From positions 1 through 5,667 of the forward strand of contig CANJOX010000232.1 of NCBI GenBank assembly GCA_947475795.1: DNA of 5,667 nt, read 5' to 3'. A model generated the notes under the pieces. It did not search any database and was not told the DNA's origin. It worked only from the letters and a program-made list of their open reading frames with translations. The translations under genes and the position numbers were made by a program. Of the stretch, positions 1 to 5,667 are shown piece after piece. Each line of letters begins with the position of its first letter. The stretch's first letter is position 1. Source of the stretch: Gemmatimonadota bacterium. GTDB taxonomy: Bacteria > Gemmatimonadota > Gemmatimonadetes > Gemmatimonadales > Gemmatimonadaceae.

Positions 1-303
1 ATGCTGCCGTACCTGCTGGACAAGCTGAAGAGCATTCAGGAAGGCGAGAGCAACATGCTCGACAAGACCATGATCATTTACGGCTCGCCGATGGGTGATC
101 CGAACGTGCACAACCATCGTCGCTGCCCGCTCATGCTGCTCGGCAAAGCCGAGAACCGGCTGGCCGGCAACCTGCACATCAAGGCGCCGGACGGCACGCC
201 GATGGCGAATGCGATGCTCAGCATGATGCATACGCTTGGCATGAACGACCTGACCACGTTCGGCGACAGCACGGGTGCCCTCAACCTGAACGCGCATGCC
301 TGA
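1..303 (+). CDS. DUF1552 (HXXSHH-type) protein, C-terminal part
   Basis: This is the last 100 residues of a longer gene cut by the left window edge. It opens with an ATG at base 1, but that is most likely an internal Met, because DUF1552 proteins usually run to more than 400 residues. Family recognition rests on the segment around residues 24-39 (IIYGSPMGDPNVHNH, with Asp and paired His suited to metal binding), the LLGK...LAGNLHIKAPDGTP segment at about 46-67, and the FGDSTG...L ending near residues 87-94. All match the C-terminal part of DUF1552 as I recall it. The biochemical role of the family is unknown; similarity to DUF1501/alkaline-phosphatase-like proteins is a possibility I cannot test here. 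In related phyla such genes often follow a DUF1592-type gene, which would lie left of this window. The stop at 301-303 overlaps the next gene's start by 8 bases, indicating one transcript and probable translational coupling. Confidence 0.85.
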   Translation: MLPYLLDKLKSIQEGESNMLDKTMIIYGSPMGDPNVHNHRRCPLMLLGKAENRLAGNLHIKAPDGTPMANAMLSMMHTLGMNDLTTFGDSTGALNLNAHA

Positions 304-2206
304 GTCTCGCTTGGTACATGCATGGCCGCGGGCGGCCCGTCGGCTGGCGATGCTTGGTGTCGCCGCCGGCGCGGCGCTCATGTTCTCCGCCGGTAATCCG
401 GCGTCCGACTCGCCGTTGGCCGATGCCGTGATGCGCGGCGACAGCGCTGGTCTGCGCGTGTTGCTCACGCAGGGCGCCGACGTGAACGAGGCGCAGGGTG
501 ACGGGATGACCGCGCTGCACTGGGCGGCGTCGCGCGGGAATCTGGTGGCCACGCGGATGTTGGTGTCGGCGGGGGCGCGGCTCGATGCCGTGACCCGCAA
601 CGCCAACTACACACCGCTGCATCTGGCCGCGCAGAACGGACGCGCCGAGGCGGTGAAGGCGCTGCTGGCGGCCGGTGCGAACGTCAACGCGGTCACATCG
701 TCGGGCGGTGCATCGGCGCTGCACTTCGCGGCCGCCAGCGGCGACGCCGCCACCGTCGGGGCGCTGATCGATAAGGGGGCGTCGGTGAACGTGCGCGAAG
801 GCGCGTTCTCGCAGACGCCGCTCATGTGGGCGGCCGCCGCGAATCGCGTGTCGGCGATCACGGCGCTGGTGGCGCGCGGCGCGGATATGGAAGCGGAAAC
901 GCGCACGCAGAGCATCCCCGAGCAGGAGAAGAAGGACCGCGCGTTTCTGGTCACGCGCTCGCGCCGGCTGGCGGCGATGAAGTCGGCGGAGGCGCTGATG
1001 GCGCCGGCGGCCGTGGCGGCGGCACCTGGTGCCGGCCGACCTGGCGCGGCTGCTGCCGCTGCCGGTGCCGCCTCCTCGGCCCCGGCCTCTGCCTCCGCGG
1101 CCACGCCGCGCACCGCCCCACCGTCGGCGGCACCGGCAGCCCCCACCGGCAACTCCGACACCCGCATCACGCCGACCGCCGGCGACCGCCGGCAACGCGG
1201 CCCGTCGTACGGTGATCTGGTGGGCAACAAGGGGGGGAATACCGCGCTGCTGCTCGCCGTTCGTGATGGCCAGACGGCAGCGGTGAACGCGCTGTTGATG
1301 GCGGGGGCGAAAATCAACCACGCCAGCGCCGGTGACAGCACCACGCCGCTGCTCATGGCCGCCATCAATGGCCGCTTCGATCTGGCCAAGACGCTGCTCG
1401 ATCGCGGGGCCGATCCGAAGCTCGCCAGCACGGCGAACGCGACGCCGCTGTACGCCGTGATCAACGTGGTGTGGGCGCCGAAGGCGGCGTATCCGCAGCC
1501 GGTGGCGCAGTACCAGTCGACTGTGTCGTATCTCGAGCTGATGGAAGCGCTCATCAAGGCGGGCGCCGATGTCAACGTGCGGCTCACGAAGCACCTGTGG
1601 TACATGTCGTACAACTTCGACCAGCTCAGCGTCAGCACTGCCGGGGCCACGCCCTTCTGGCGCGCGGCGTACGGCACCGATCTCGACGCCATGAAGCTGC
1701 TGCTCAAGTACGGTGCGGATCCGAACGTGGCCACGATCAAGCCGGCCGGTCGCTTGCCGGGCTCGGAAGAGCTCGACGCGGATGTTGCGGCGGGGAAGGA
1801 CCCGTCAGGGTTGCCACCCGTGCCGGACAACGGACCCGGTGTGCTCGCGATTCATGCGGCCAGCGGTGCCGGGTACGGCGAGGGCTTTGCGGCCAACGCG
1901 CATCGTCACGCGCCCGACAGCTGGGTGCCGACGGTCAAGTTTCTCGTGGAAGAGCTCAAGGCCGACGTGAACGCCCGTGACTTCAAGGGCTACACGCCGT
2001 TGCATCACGCGGCGGCCCGTGGCGACAACGCGTTGATCACGTATCTCGTGAGCAAGGGCGCCGACGTCATGGCCGTGGCCCGCACCGGGCAGACCACGGT
2101 CGATATGGCGAATGGGGCGGTGCAGCGTATTCCGCCGTTCCTCGACACCATCGAACTGCTGGAAAAGATGGGCGCGAAGAACAACCACAAGTGCAAGAGC
2201 TGCTGA
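296..2206 (+). CDS. Exported ankyrin-repeat protein with C-terminal CxxC
   Basis: A 636-residue protein. The N-terminus has basic residues (R12, R15, R16) followed by a hydrophobic stretch at about 17-32, which reads as a signal peptide; M19 (base 350) is a possible alternative start, but the 8-base overlap with the upstream gene favours 296. Ankyrin units are visible at about 39-67, 70-99, 104-133, 138-167, 172-200, 314-343, 348-377, 381-428 (expanded), 448-478, 512-559 (expanded), 565-594 and 597-628, with TPLHLAA and LLxxGADVN signatures. Residues about 201-313 are a non-ankyrin linker, Ala/Pro/Ser-rich at 231-285. The second half carries motifs I recall as typical of the ankyrin proteins paired with DUF1552: YAVINVVWAPKA, WYMSYNFDQL, ATPFWRAAYGTDLDAMKLL and HAASGAGYGEGFA. 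The chain ends HKCKSC. It probably acts outside the cytoplasm as a protein-binding scaffold; its partner is unknown. The DUF1552 protein is the obvious candidate from operon context. Confidence 0.9.
   Translation: MPESRLVHAWPRAARRLAMLGVAAGAALMFSAGNPASDSPLADAVMRGDSAGLRVLLTQGADVNEAQGDGMTALHWAASRGNLVATRMLVSAGARLDAVTRNANYTPLHLAAQNGRAEAVKALLAAGANVNAVTSSGGASALHFAAASGDAATVGALIDKGASVNVREGAFSQTPLMWAAAANRVSAITALVARGADMEAETRTQSIPEQEKKDRAFLVTRSRRLAAMKSAEALMAPAAVAAAPGAGRPGAAAAAAGAASSAPASASAATPRTAPPSAAPAAPTGNSDTRITPTAGDRRQRGPSYGDLVGNKGGNTALLLAVRDGQTAAVNALLMAGAKINHASAGDSTTPLLMAAINGRFDLAKTLLDRGADPKLASTANATPLYAVINVVWAPKAAYPQPVAQYQSTVSYLELMEALIKAGADVNVRLTKHLWYMSYNFDQLSVSTAGATPFWRAAYGTDLDAMKLLLKYGADPNVATIKPAGRLPGSEELDADVAAGKDPSGLPPVPDNGPGVLAIHAASGAGYGEGFAANAHRHAPDSWVPTVKFLVEELKADVNARDFKGYTPLHHAAARGDNALITYLVSKGADVMAVARTGQTTVDMANGAVQRIPPFLDTIELLEKMGAKNNHKCKSC
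986..1150 (+). repeat. Ala/Pro/Ser low-complexity linker inside the ankyrin gene
   Basis: This codes for residues about 231-285 of the ankyrin protein, composed almost entirely of Ala, Pro, Ser, Gly and Thr. It has runs of GCC/GCG/GCT codons, including a stretch of six Ala at 251-256. It has no ankyrin signature and separates the five-unit N-terminal array from the C-terminal array. It is likely a flexible, disordered spacer. The charged segment just before it (residues about 207-230, EQEKKDRAF...) may be helical. Confidence 0.75.
1173..1193 (+). repeat. Perfect 10-bp tandem duplication in the linker
   Basis: GACCGCCGGC occurs at 1174-1183 and again immediately at 1184-1193, with one further matching base on the left (C at 1173 and 1183). 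It lies in the ankyrin gene linker, encoding part of TPTAGDRRQ. Because the unit is not a multiple of three, gain or loss of one copy would shift the frame. Confidence 0.9.
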
Positions 2207-2213
2207 TCGAGGA

Positions 2214-2756
2214 TTAGCGCTTCGTCGCCGGCGTCGCATCGTTCCATGATGCGGTCACGGTGATGCGCATCCCGACGGGCGTCCGCACGAATACTCGTGT
2301 CGAGACGCCCGTCAGCGTATCACCGGGCGCGGGCACCCCGATGTATCGGTAGTAGCCATACACCACGCCCGGTGCCACCGGCACGACGCGCATCTCACTC
2401 ACGATCAGCGTATCCGGCCAGGCGTTGTCGGTGCGTGCCGGCCACCCCTCGTAGCCCGTTTCCAGACGCGCGGGCGAATGGCGGACGAGTTGCGGGGTGT
2501 GCACGTACGTGGCGAGATAGCGCGGCTTGTTGCGGGTGTGAATCGCGGCAATGTTCTCGCGGAACACGGCCAACGCTTCGGCGGAATCCTGAGCCGCACC
2601 GCGACGCACGGTCGCCGTCGAGCCGGCGCGCTTCGGCGCCTGTGCCCCCACGTCGCGCACAAACATCAACCCTGACAGCGCGAGCGCTCCGCCGGCCACG
2701 GTGTGTCGGAGGCGCGTGAACGACGGCGTGCGTTTTGGATTGGCGGCAGGACGCAT
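2214..2756 (-). CDS. Secreted NTF2/SnoaL-like (DUF4440-type) small protein
   Basis: A 180-residue protein from the chosen start at base 2756. A signal peptide is visible: basic n-region (K8, R9, R15, R17), hydrophobic stretch at about 19-32, and a likely cleavage after VGAQA at residue 40. The mature part resembles the NTF2-like fold: an amphipathic helix at 58-76 (SAEALAVFRENIAAIHTRN), the loop KPRYLATYVHTPQLVRHSP, a W105 segment, then beta strands RVVPVAPGVVYGYYRYIG and TRVFVRTPVGMRITVTASW ending near W171. Members of this superfamily include enzymes and simple binding proteins; no catalytic set is clear here, so no activity is claimed. The frame also opens at 2819, where the ATG overlaps the upstream protease stop (TAATG), but the extra 21 codons have low third-position GC unlike the rest of the gene, so 2756 is preferred. 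It is the last gene of a three-gene - strand group and converges on the ankyrin gene. Confidence 0.7.
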   Translation of the reverse strand: MRPAANPKRTPSFTRLRHTVAGGALALSGLMFVRDVGAQAPKRAGSTATVRRGAAQDSAEALAVFRENIAAIHTRNKPRYLATYVHTPQLVRHSPARLETGYEGWPARTDNAWPDTLIVSEMRVVPVAPGVVYGYYRYIGVPAPGDTLTGVSTRVFVRTPVGMRITVTASWNDATPATKR

Positions 2757-2818
2757 GGATAGGCCCGGATGTGCAGGGTGGAAACGATGACGCGAATTTC
2801 GCCGTGGTATCCGACGCA

Positions 2819-4489
2819 TTATGGCCGCGGCGCAACGCGCTGCAGGGCCAGCTTCACGGCGGCGTAGGCATCGATCACGCCGCCGGTGCGTGACAGCGTG
2901 GAGAACTTGACCTTCGATCCGTCGCCCGGTCGGCGCACGTCGAGATTGGGCAGCGTGCGCACGGACTCCAACAGGATGTCGCGCACTTGCAGCGCCGACA
3001 ACTCCGGGAAGTAGGTCATCAGCAACGCCGCCACGCCCGACACCACCGGTGCCGCCATGCTGGTGCCGCTCTCGCGCTTGAGACCACCGCCTGGCACCGT
3101 CGACAGGATGTCCACACCCGGCGCGAAGAGGTCCACCTGTTCGCGGCCGTAGTTGGAGAATTCGGCCGGCAACGCAGGCAGCGGCTTCCAGCTCGACGCG
3201 CCCACTTCGATCCAGTTCGCCGCGCGCGTACCTCCACTCAACACGGGCGTGGGATACGACGGCGTTTCGTCGTTGTCTTCACCTTCGTTGCCGGCCGCAT
3301 GCACCAGCAGCACGCCCTTCGATGCCGCATAGCGCACCGCGGAATCCACCGACGCCTTGGCCGGCGAGTAGCCCTTGCCGAAGCTCATGTTCACGATCTG
3401 CGCGCCATTGTCCACGGCGTAGCGGATGGCCCGCGCCACGTCCACGTCGCGCTCATCGCCATCGGGCACGGCACGTACGGCCATGATCTCCACATTCGGG
3501 GCGATCCCCTGCATGGCGGCACCGTCGCCTCGCAGCGCGCCGATGATGCCGGCCACGTGCGTGCCGTGCATCGCGTCGGGGCCGGTGACGTCGCGCGTAC
3601 CGACGACGCGCTGTGCCGAGCGCGGATTGAAGAGGGTGTCGAGCCCGTAGCGGGCCTGCGAGTCGTAGGCCTCCCGTGCACTCGCGATCTCGGCGGCATT
3701 GAGCCCGTCGGCATCGAGTCGCATCCACATGCGCTTGGCCTCTTCCATGTCGGCCGAGGTCGGCCGCAGCGCGGTGACCGACGCACGCGTGATCGGCGCG
3801 CCCTTCAAGGCGGTGCCCAGTATGCGCTCCACGCTGTGCAGGATCTCGTCGATGTTCTCCACCTGCAGCAACGTCGACTTCACCTCCTTCGCCTTGTCGC
3901 GATACGCCGAGGCGAGCTCGCTGCACTCGGCAGACTTGGGCTTCTCGGTGAGCGATCCGGCGGGCTGATTGCGGCAGGCCGCATAGAGACGCGTGAGTTC
4001 GAACGTGTCGTAGCGCACTGGCGTGCCATCGACGGTGGCGAGGGCGTTCCAGCCGTACACGTCATCGATCACGCCGTTGCCGTCGTCGTCCGTGCCGTTC
4101 TTCGCGATCTCGCGAGGATTCTTCCACAGGGCGCGCGCGATCCGGGTGTGCGCGGTATCGACGCCACCGTCGATCACGGCCACGACGACCCGCCGCAGCG
4201 GCTGGCGCGAGGTCAGCAGTTCACGGATCGCCCGCTCAGAGCCGACGCCCATCACCCGGTCGGTGTCGTAGTCGAGGCGCTGCCAATCCGCCCGCGCGGT
4301 GTCGGATGACACCGGGGCCGGTGGTGGCGGTGCGACCTGGATCGGTGCCTGCATGACCGGCTGCATCGCCGGCTCGGGCGCCGTGGAGACACCGCTCGAT
4401 CCGCGCGCACAGGCGCCGAGCATGACGACGCTCGAAAGCATCAACGCGAAGGGTCGCGCGGGAAACATGGTCAGTGATCTACTCTGCAT
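2819..4489 (-). CDS. Subtilisin-like S8 family serine protease, lipoprotein
   Basis: A 556-residue protein. The N-terminus is a lipoprotein signal with lipobox LGAC (lipidated Cys27), followed by a Pro/Ala-rich tether to about residue 60, so the enzyme is probably membrane-anchored in the envelope. The S8 catalytic set is complete: Asp107 in VAVIDGGVDTAH, His308 in MHGTHVAGIIGA, oxyanion Asn401 in AAGNEG, and Ser477 in SGTSMAAPVVSGVAALL. Asp and His are about 200 residues apart, far more than in subtilisin; the insert starts with an Asp-rich calcium-loop-like motif (134-143, DDDGNGVIDD), then YGWNAL and a mostly helical region to about 295. This resembles the large-insert subtilases I recall from Bacteroidota-like bacteria (the WxNPxEI...NGxDDDxNGxxDDxxGWN pattern). 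M8 (base 4468) is an alternative start; the codons between carry atypical AGT, AGA and TCA. An in-frame stop at 4514-4516 excludes any longer N-terminus. No Shine-Dalgarno is seen. Substrate is unknown. Confidence 0.95.
   Translation of the reverse strand: MQSRSLTMFPARPFALMLSSVVMLGACARGSSGVSTAPEPAMQPVMQAPIQVAPPPPAPVSSDTARADWQRLDYDTDRVMGVGSERAIRELLTSRQPLRRVVVAVIDGGVDTAHTRIARALWKNPREIAKNGTDDDGNGVIDDVYGWNALATVDGTPVRYDTFELTRLYAACRNQPAGSLTEKPKSAECSELASAYRDKAKEVKSTLLQVENIDEILHSVERILGTALKGAPITRASVTALRPTSADMEEAKRMWMRLDADGLNAAEIASAREAYDSQARYGLDTLFNPRSAQRVVGTRDVTGPDAMHGTHVAGIIGALRGDGAAMQGIAPNVEIMAVRAVPDGDERDVDVARAIRYAVDNGAQIVNMSFGKGYSPAKASVDSAVRYAASKGVLLVHAAGNEGEDNDETPSYPTPVLSGGTRAANWIEVGASSWKPLPALPAEFSNYGREQVDLFAPGVDILSTVPGGGLKRESGTSMAAPVVSGVAALLMTYFPELSALQVRDILLESVRTLPNLDVRRPGDGSKVKFSTLSRTGGVIDAYAAVKLALQRVAPRP
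4061..4090 (-). other. Asp-rich calcium-loop-like motif in the S8 protease
   Basis: Codes for DDDGNGVIDD, residues 134-143, just after the catalytic Asp region. Acidic or Asn side chains at D134, D136, N138 and D142, with G139 in the turn, fit the DxDxN/DG pattern of TSP3/EF-hand-type calcium loops. The motif is shared by large-insert S8 proteases as I recall them; calcium binding itself is inference. Confidence 0.55.
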
Positions 4490-4527
4490 CGGTCGAGTTG
4501 GTCGTGTCGGTGGTCAAGCCGGTGGTC
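4490..4527. repeat. Phased GGTC / CGGTGGTC repeats before the protease start
   Basis: GGTC occurs at 4491, 4500, 4512 and 4524 (spacings 9, 12 and 12). The longer unit CGGTGGTC is repeated exactly at 4508-4515 and 4520-4527, a 12-base period close to one helical turn. On the - strand this is a series of GACCA/GACCG boxes directly upstream of the protease ATG. Such arrangement could serve as tandem operator half-sites, but the boxes are short and chance is not excluded. Confidence 0.4.
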
Positions 4528-4583
4528 GGCGGGGCATGCATCGGGGGCTCGTGACGCGGGCTCCCGTGGACGATAGCCGATGC

Positions 4584-4606
4584 CGCGGATACCCGCGAAT
4601 CTCGCG
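4584..4606. repeat. Two overlapping, mutually exclusive small hairpins
   Basis: CGCGG at 4584-4588 can pair with CCGCG at 4593-4597 (loop ATAC). The overlapping CGCGA at 4594-4598 can instead pair with TCGCG at 4602-4606 (loop ATC). Each stem is only 5 bp, and CG-rich words are common in this DNA, so functional meaning is uncertain. Confidence 0.35.
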
Positions 4607-4625
4607 AACGCGTCCACATGTGTAC

Positions 4626-4638
4626 CCCGGCGACCGGG
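4626..4638 (-). other. Short GC hairpin after the 4651 stop codon
   Basis: CCCGG at 4626-4630 pairs with CCGGG at 4634-4638 around a CGA/TCG triloop, beginning 13 bases after the stop codon of the carboxypeptidase-regulatory-like gene. The position suits a transcript end, but the stem is only 5 bp and no T-tract follows on the - strand, so it is not called an intrinsic terminator. Confidence 0.35.
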
Positions 4639-4650
4639 AATGCTCCGCGG

Positions 4651-5667
4651 TCAGCTGATCGTGCCCACCCCGTCGCACCACAACAGACCAAGCGGCACCT
4701 GCGTGCGGGGGCGCCACGCCGGCGTGTCATACGCGCTCATCATCGGCGCATCGGGCGGTGCCACGTCGAACCTGTACGCGGTGAGCTGTTGCAGCTCGAT
4801 CGGGTGACTCCGGCCGCGTCCCTGAAACGGTTTCTGCCAATTGATGGCGCAGACGCGATCCACCAGCGACAACCCCGGCGTGATCTCACGGAAGGTGGTC
4901 GCCACGGCCACCGTCCGAATACCCTGCAGCCGGCGAGGCAGACGATCGGGCCGGCTCAGTTCGAGCTCCATGCGGCGCAACTGCGCCGTGGCGCTGTCGA
5001 GAAAGAAGGTGCCATGCACATCGGGGGCGCGCAGCTTGTCGGCGGCGCGCACTTCGAGACGTACCCACGTTTCGGCGCCTTCGGTCACGACACCGCCGAA
5101 GTGAAAGCAGTGGTTGGCAATAAACGAGGGGGCCGCGATATCGGAGAGCACCGGAATCGCCATGGTGGTTTCGGTGCGACCGCCTGGGGCGCGCTGGTCC
5201 CGCACCACGCGACCGGGACGATAGCCCCCCAACGACTTGCTCTCGGCCACCAGCGTATCGACCGTCTGGACAAACACCGCGCTGTCGGCGAGCGCGGCGA
5301 GGATGCGCTGCGTGGCGTAGCGAAATGGATACTGCGACGTGAGCAGGCGGAACTGGTCGGCGTTCTCCCGCAGCAACTCCACAACATCGTACACGGCGGG
5401 ATCGCGCGTGCGATCCGGCAGGCCGGGCTTGGTGCACACTTCGCGTGGCCGCACCACCATGCCGGTGAGCTGCACCGGGATCTGCGCCAGCGCGATGGCC
5501 GCCGTGGTCACGATGCCGGCTTGGATCACGACGCGGCCCCGGTACGGGGCGAAGCCGATGCGACGCACCGCGATGTCGTAGCCGCCGGTGGGCAACGCGA
5601 TGATCGTGGCGCGACCAGCGGCGTCGGTGAACCGCTCGACGGCGCGTTCGGGGAGGGCGACGACGGC
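4651..5667 (-). CDS. Carboxypeptidase-regulatory-like domain protein, N-terminus cut
   Basis: The frame stays open to the right window edge (338 codons seen); the TTG at 5595 is an internal Leu codon, since the coding pattern continues upstream with AVVALPERAV...FTDAAGRATIIALP. Visible residues about 10-60 (TDAAGRATIIALPTGGYDIAVRRIGFAPY...VVIQAG) form the C-terminal half of a carboxypeptidase-regulatory-like beta-sandwich. After a VVRPREVC segment comes a charged helical region (about 90-145) and then a beta-rich part (about 165-305) with strands such as WVRLEVRAADKL and GTFFLDSATAQLRRMELEL. Four Cys are seen (78, 187, 273, 331), which could form two disulfides outside the cytoplasm. No TonB-receptor barrel follows, and the chain ends without a membrane segment. 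Proteins of this build are frequent in Gemmatimonadota as I recall, with unknown function. A signal peptide would be expected in the missing N-terminus. Confidence 0.75.
   Translation of the reverse strand, partial: AVVALPERAVERFTDAAGRATIIALPTGGYDIAVRRIGFAPYRGRVVIQAGIVTTAAIALAQIPVQLTGMVVRPREVCTKPGLPDRTRDPAVYDVVELLRENADQFRLLTSQYPFRYATQRILAALADSAVFVQTVDTLVAESKSLGGYRPGRVVRDQRAPGGRTETTMAIPVLSDIAAPSFIANHCFHFGGVVTEGAETWVRLEVRAADKLRAPDVHGTFFLDSATAQLRRMELELSRPDRLPRRLQGIRTVAVATTFREITPGLSLVDRVCAINWQKPFQGRGRSHPIELQQLTAYRFDVAPPDAPMMSAYDTPAWRPRTQVPLGLLWCDGVGTIS

Larger units (their letters stand above)
4490..4650. other. Intergenic region upstream of the S8 protease gene
   Basis: A 161-base gap between the end of the carboxypeptidase-regulatory-like gene and the S8 protease start. 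It should hold the protease promoter if that gene has its own. On the - strand a TTGACC hexamer lies about 25-30 bases before the start codon (+ strand 4511-4516), but no convincing -10 box sits at the usual distance, so no promoter is called. The region contains phased GGTC repeats at its left end and small GC-rich hairpins at its right end. No supported small gene was found. Confidence 0.6.

Noticed and set aside
281..1594. Open - strand frame of 437 codons opposite the ankyrin gene
   Set aside because: It translates to Arg/His/Gly-rich sequence with no recognisable domain, which is typical of the antisense shadow of a high-GC gene; the + strand ankyrin protein is unambiguous.
607..1830. 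Open - strand frame of 407 codons opposite the ankyrin gene
   Set aside because: Ala/Ser-rich translation mirroring the ankyrin codons, with no motif and complete overlap with a clear gene.
2987..4309. Open + strand frame of 440 codons opposite the S8 protease
   Set aside because: His/Arg-rich shadow translation; the - strand frame has the complete S8 catalytic set.
4615..4622. CACATGTG palindrome
   Set aside because: A single 8-base perfect palindrome with no second copy in the region; expected by chance and not enough for an operator call.
4299..4658. Possible small + strand gene over the protease 5' end and intergenic region
   Set aside because: Half lies opposite the lipoprotein signal region, the translation has no domain, and no start signal is seen.
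4651..4658. TCAGCTGA palindrome over the stop codon
   Set aside because: Only 8 bases, with no flanking symmetry; likely chance.
4479..4730. Possible small - strand gene across the intergenic gap
   Set aside because: It overlaps the end of the carboxypeptidase-regulatory-like gene and the protease start in other frames, and its Arg-rich translation has no recognisable features.
5593..5595. TTG at 5595 as the start of the last - strand gene
   Set aside because: The frame stays open to the window edge and the upstream codons extend the carboxypeptidase-regulatory-like domain, so the true start lies outside the window.

Overview
The window is strongly GC-rich with very high third-position GC in every real gene. 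It carries five protein genes and no RNA genes, CRISPR array or mobile element that I can see. The combination suggests a Gemmatimonadota- or Acidobacteriota-type soil/freshwater bacterium, with Gemmatimonadota the better guess: a DUF1552 gene overlapping a secreted ankyrin-repeat gene, a lipoprotein subtilase, and a carboxypeptidase-regulatory-like protein. This is inferred from family recognition, not from a search. No clear Shine-Dalgarno sequence is visible in front of any start.

Layout: on the + strand, positions 1-303 hold the last 100 codons of a DUF1552 (HXXSHH-type) protein. Its stop overlaps by 8 bases the start of a 636-residue exported ankyrin-repeat protein (296-2206), so the two genes are probably translationally coupled. 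Three genes run on the - strand toward them: an N-terminally cut carboxypeptidase-regulatory-like protein (4651 to beyond 5667), a subtilisin-like S8 protease lipoprotein (2819-4489), and a small secreted NTF2/SnoaL-like protein (2214-2756). The two groups converge with only 7 bases between stop codons at 2207-2213.

All four products whose N-terminus can be judged or inferred appear to be envelope or secreted proteins. The + strand pair belongs to a recurring but functionally uncharacterised gene set (DUF1592-type protein, DUF1552 protein, ankyrin protein) that I recall from Acidobacteriota and Gemmatimonadota. The ankyrin protein is the most interesting item: two ankyrin arrays split by an Ala/Pro-rich linker, with a chain ending in a CxxC motif. 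The S8 protease has a roughly 200-residue spacing between catalytic Asp and His and a calcium-loop-like Asp-rich motif. The only sizeable non-coding stretch is 4490-4650, upstream of the protease; it holds phased short repeats and small hairpins.
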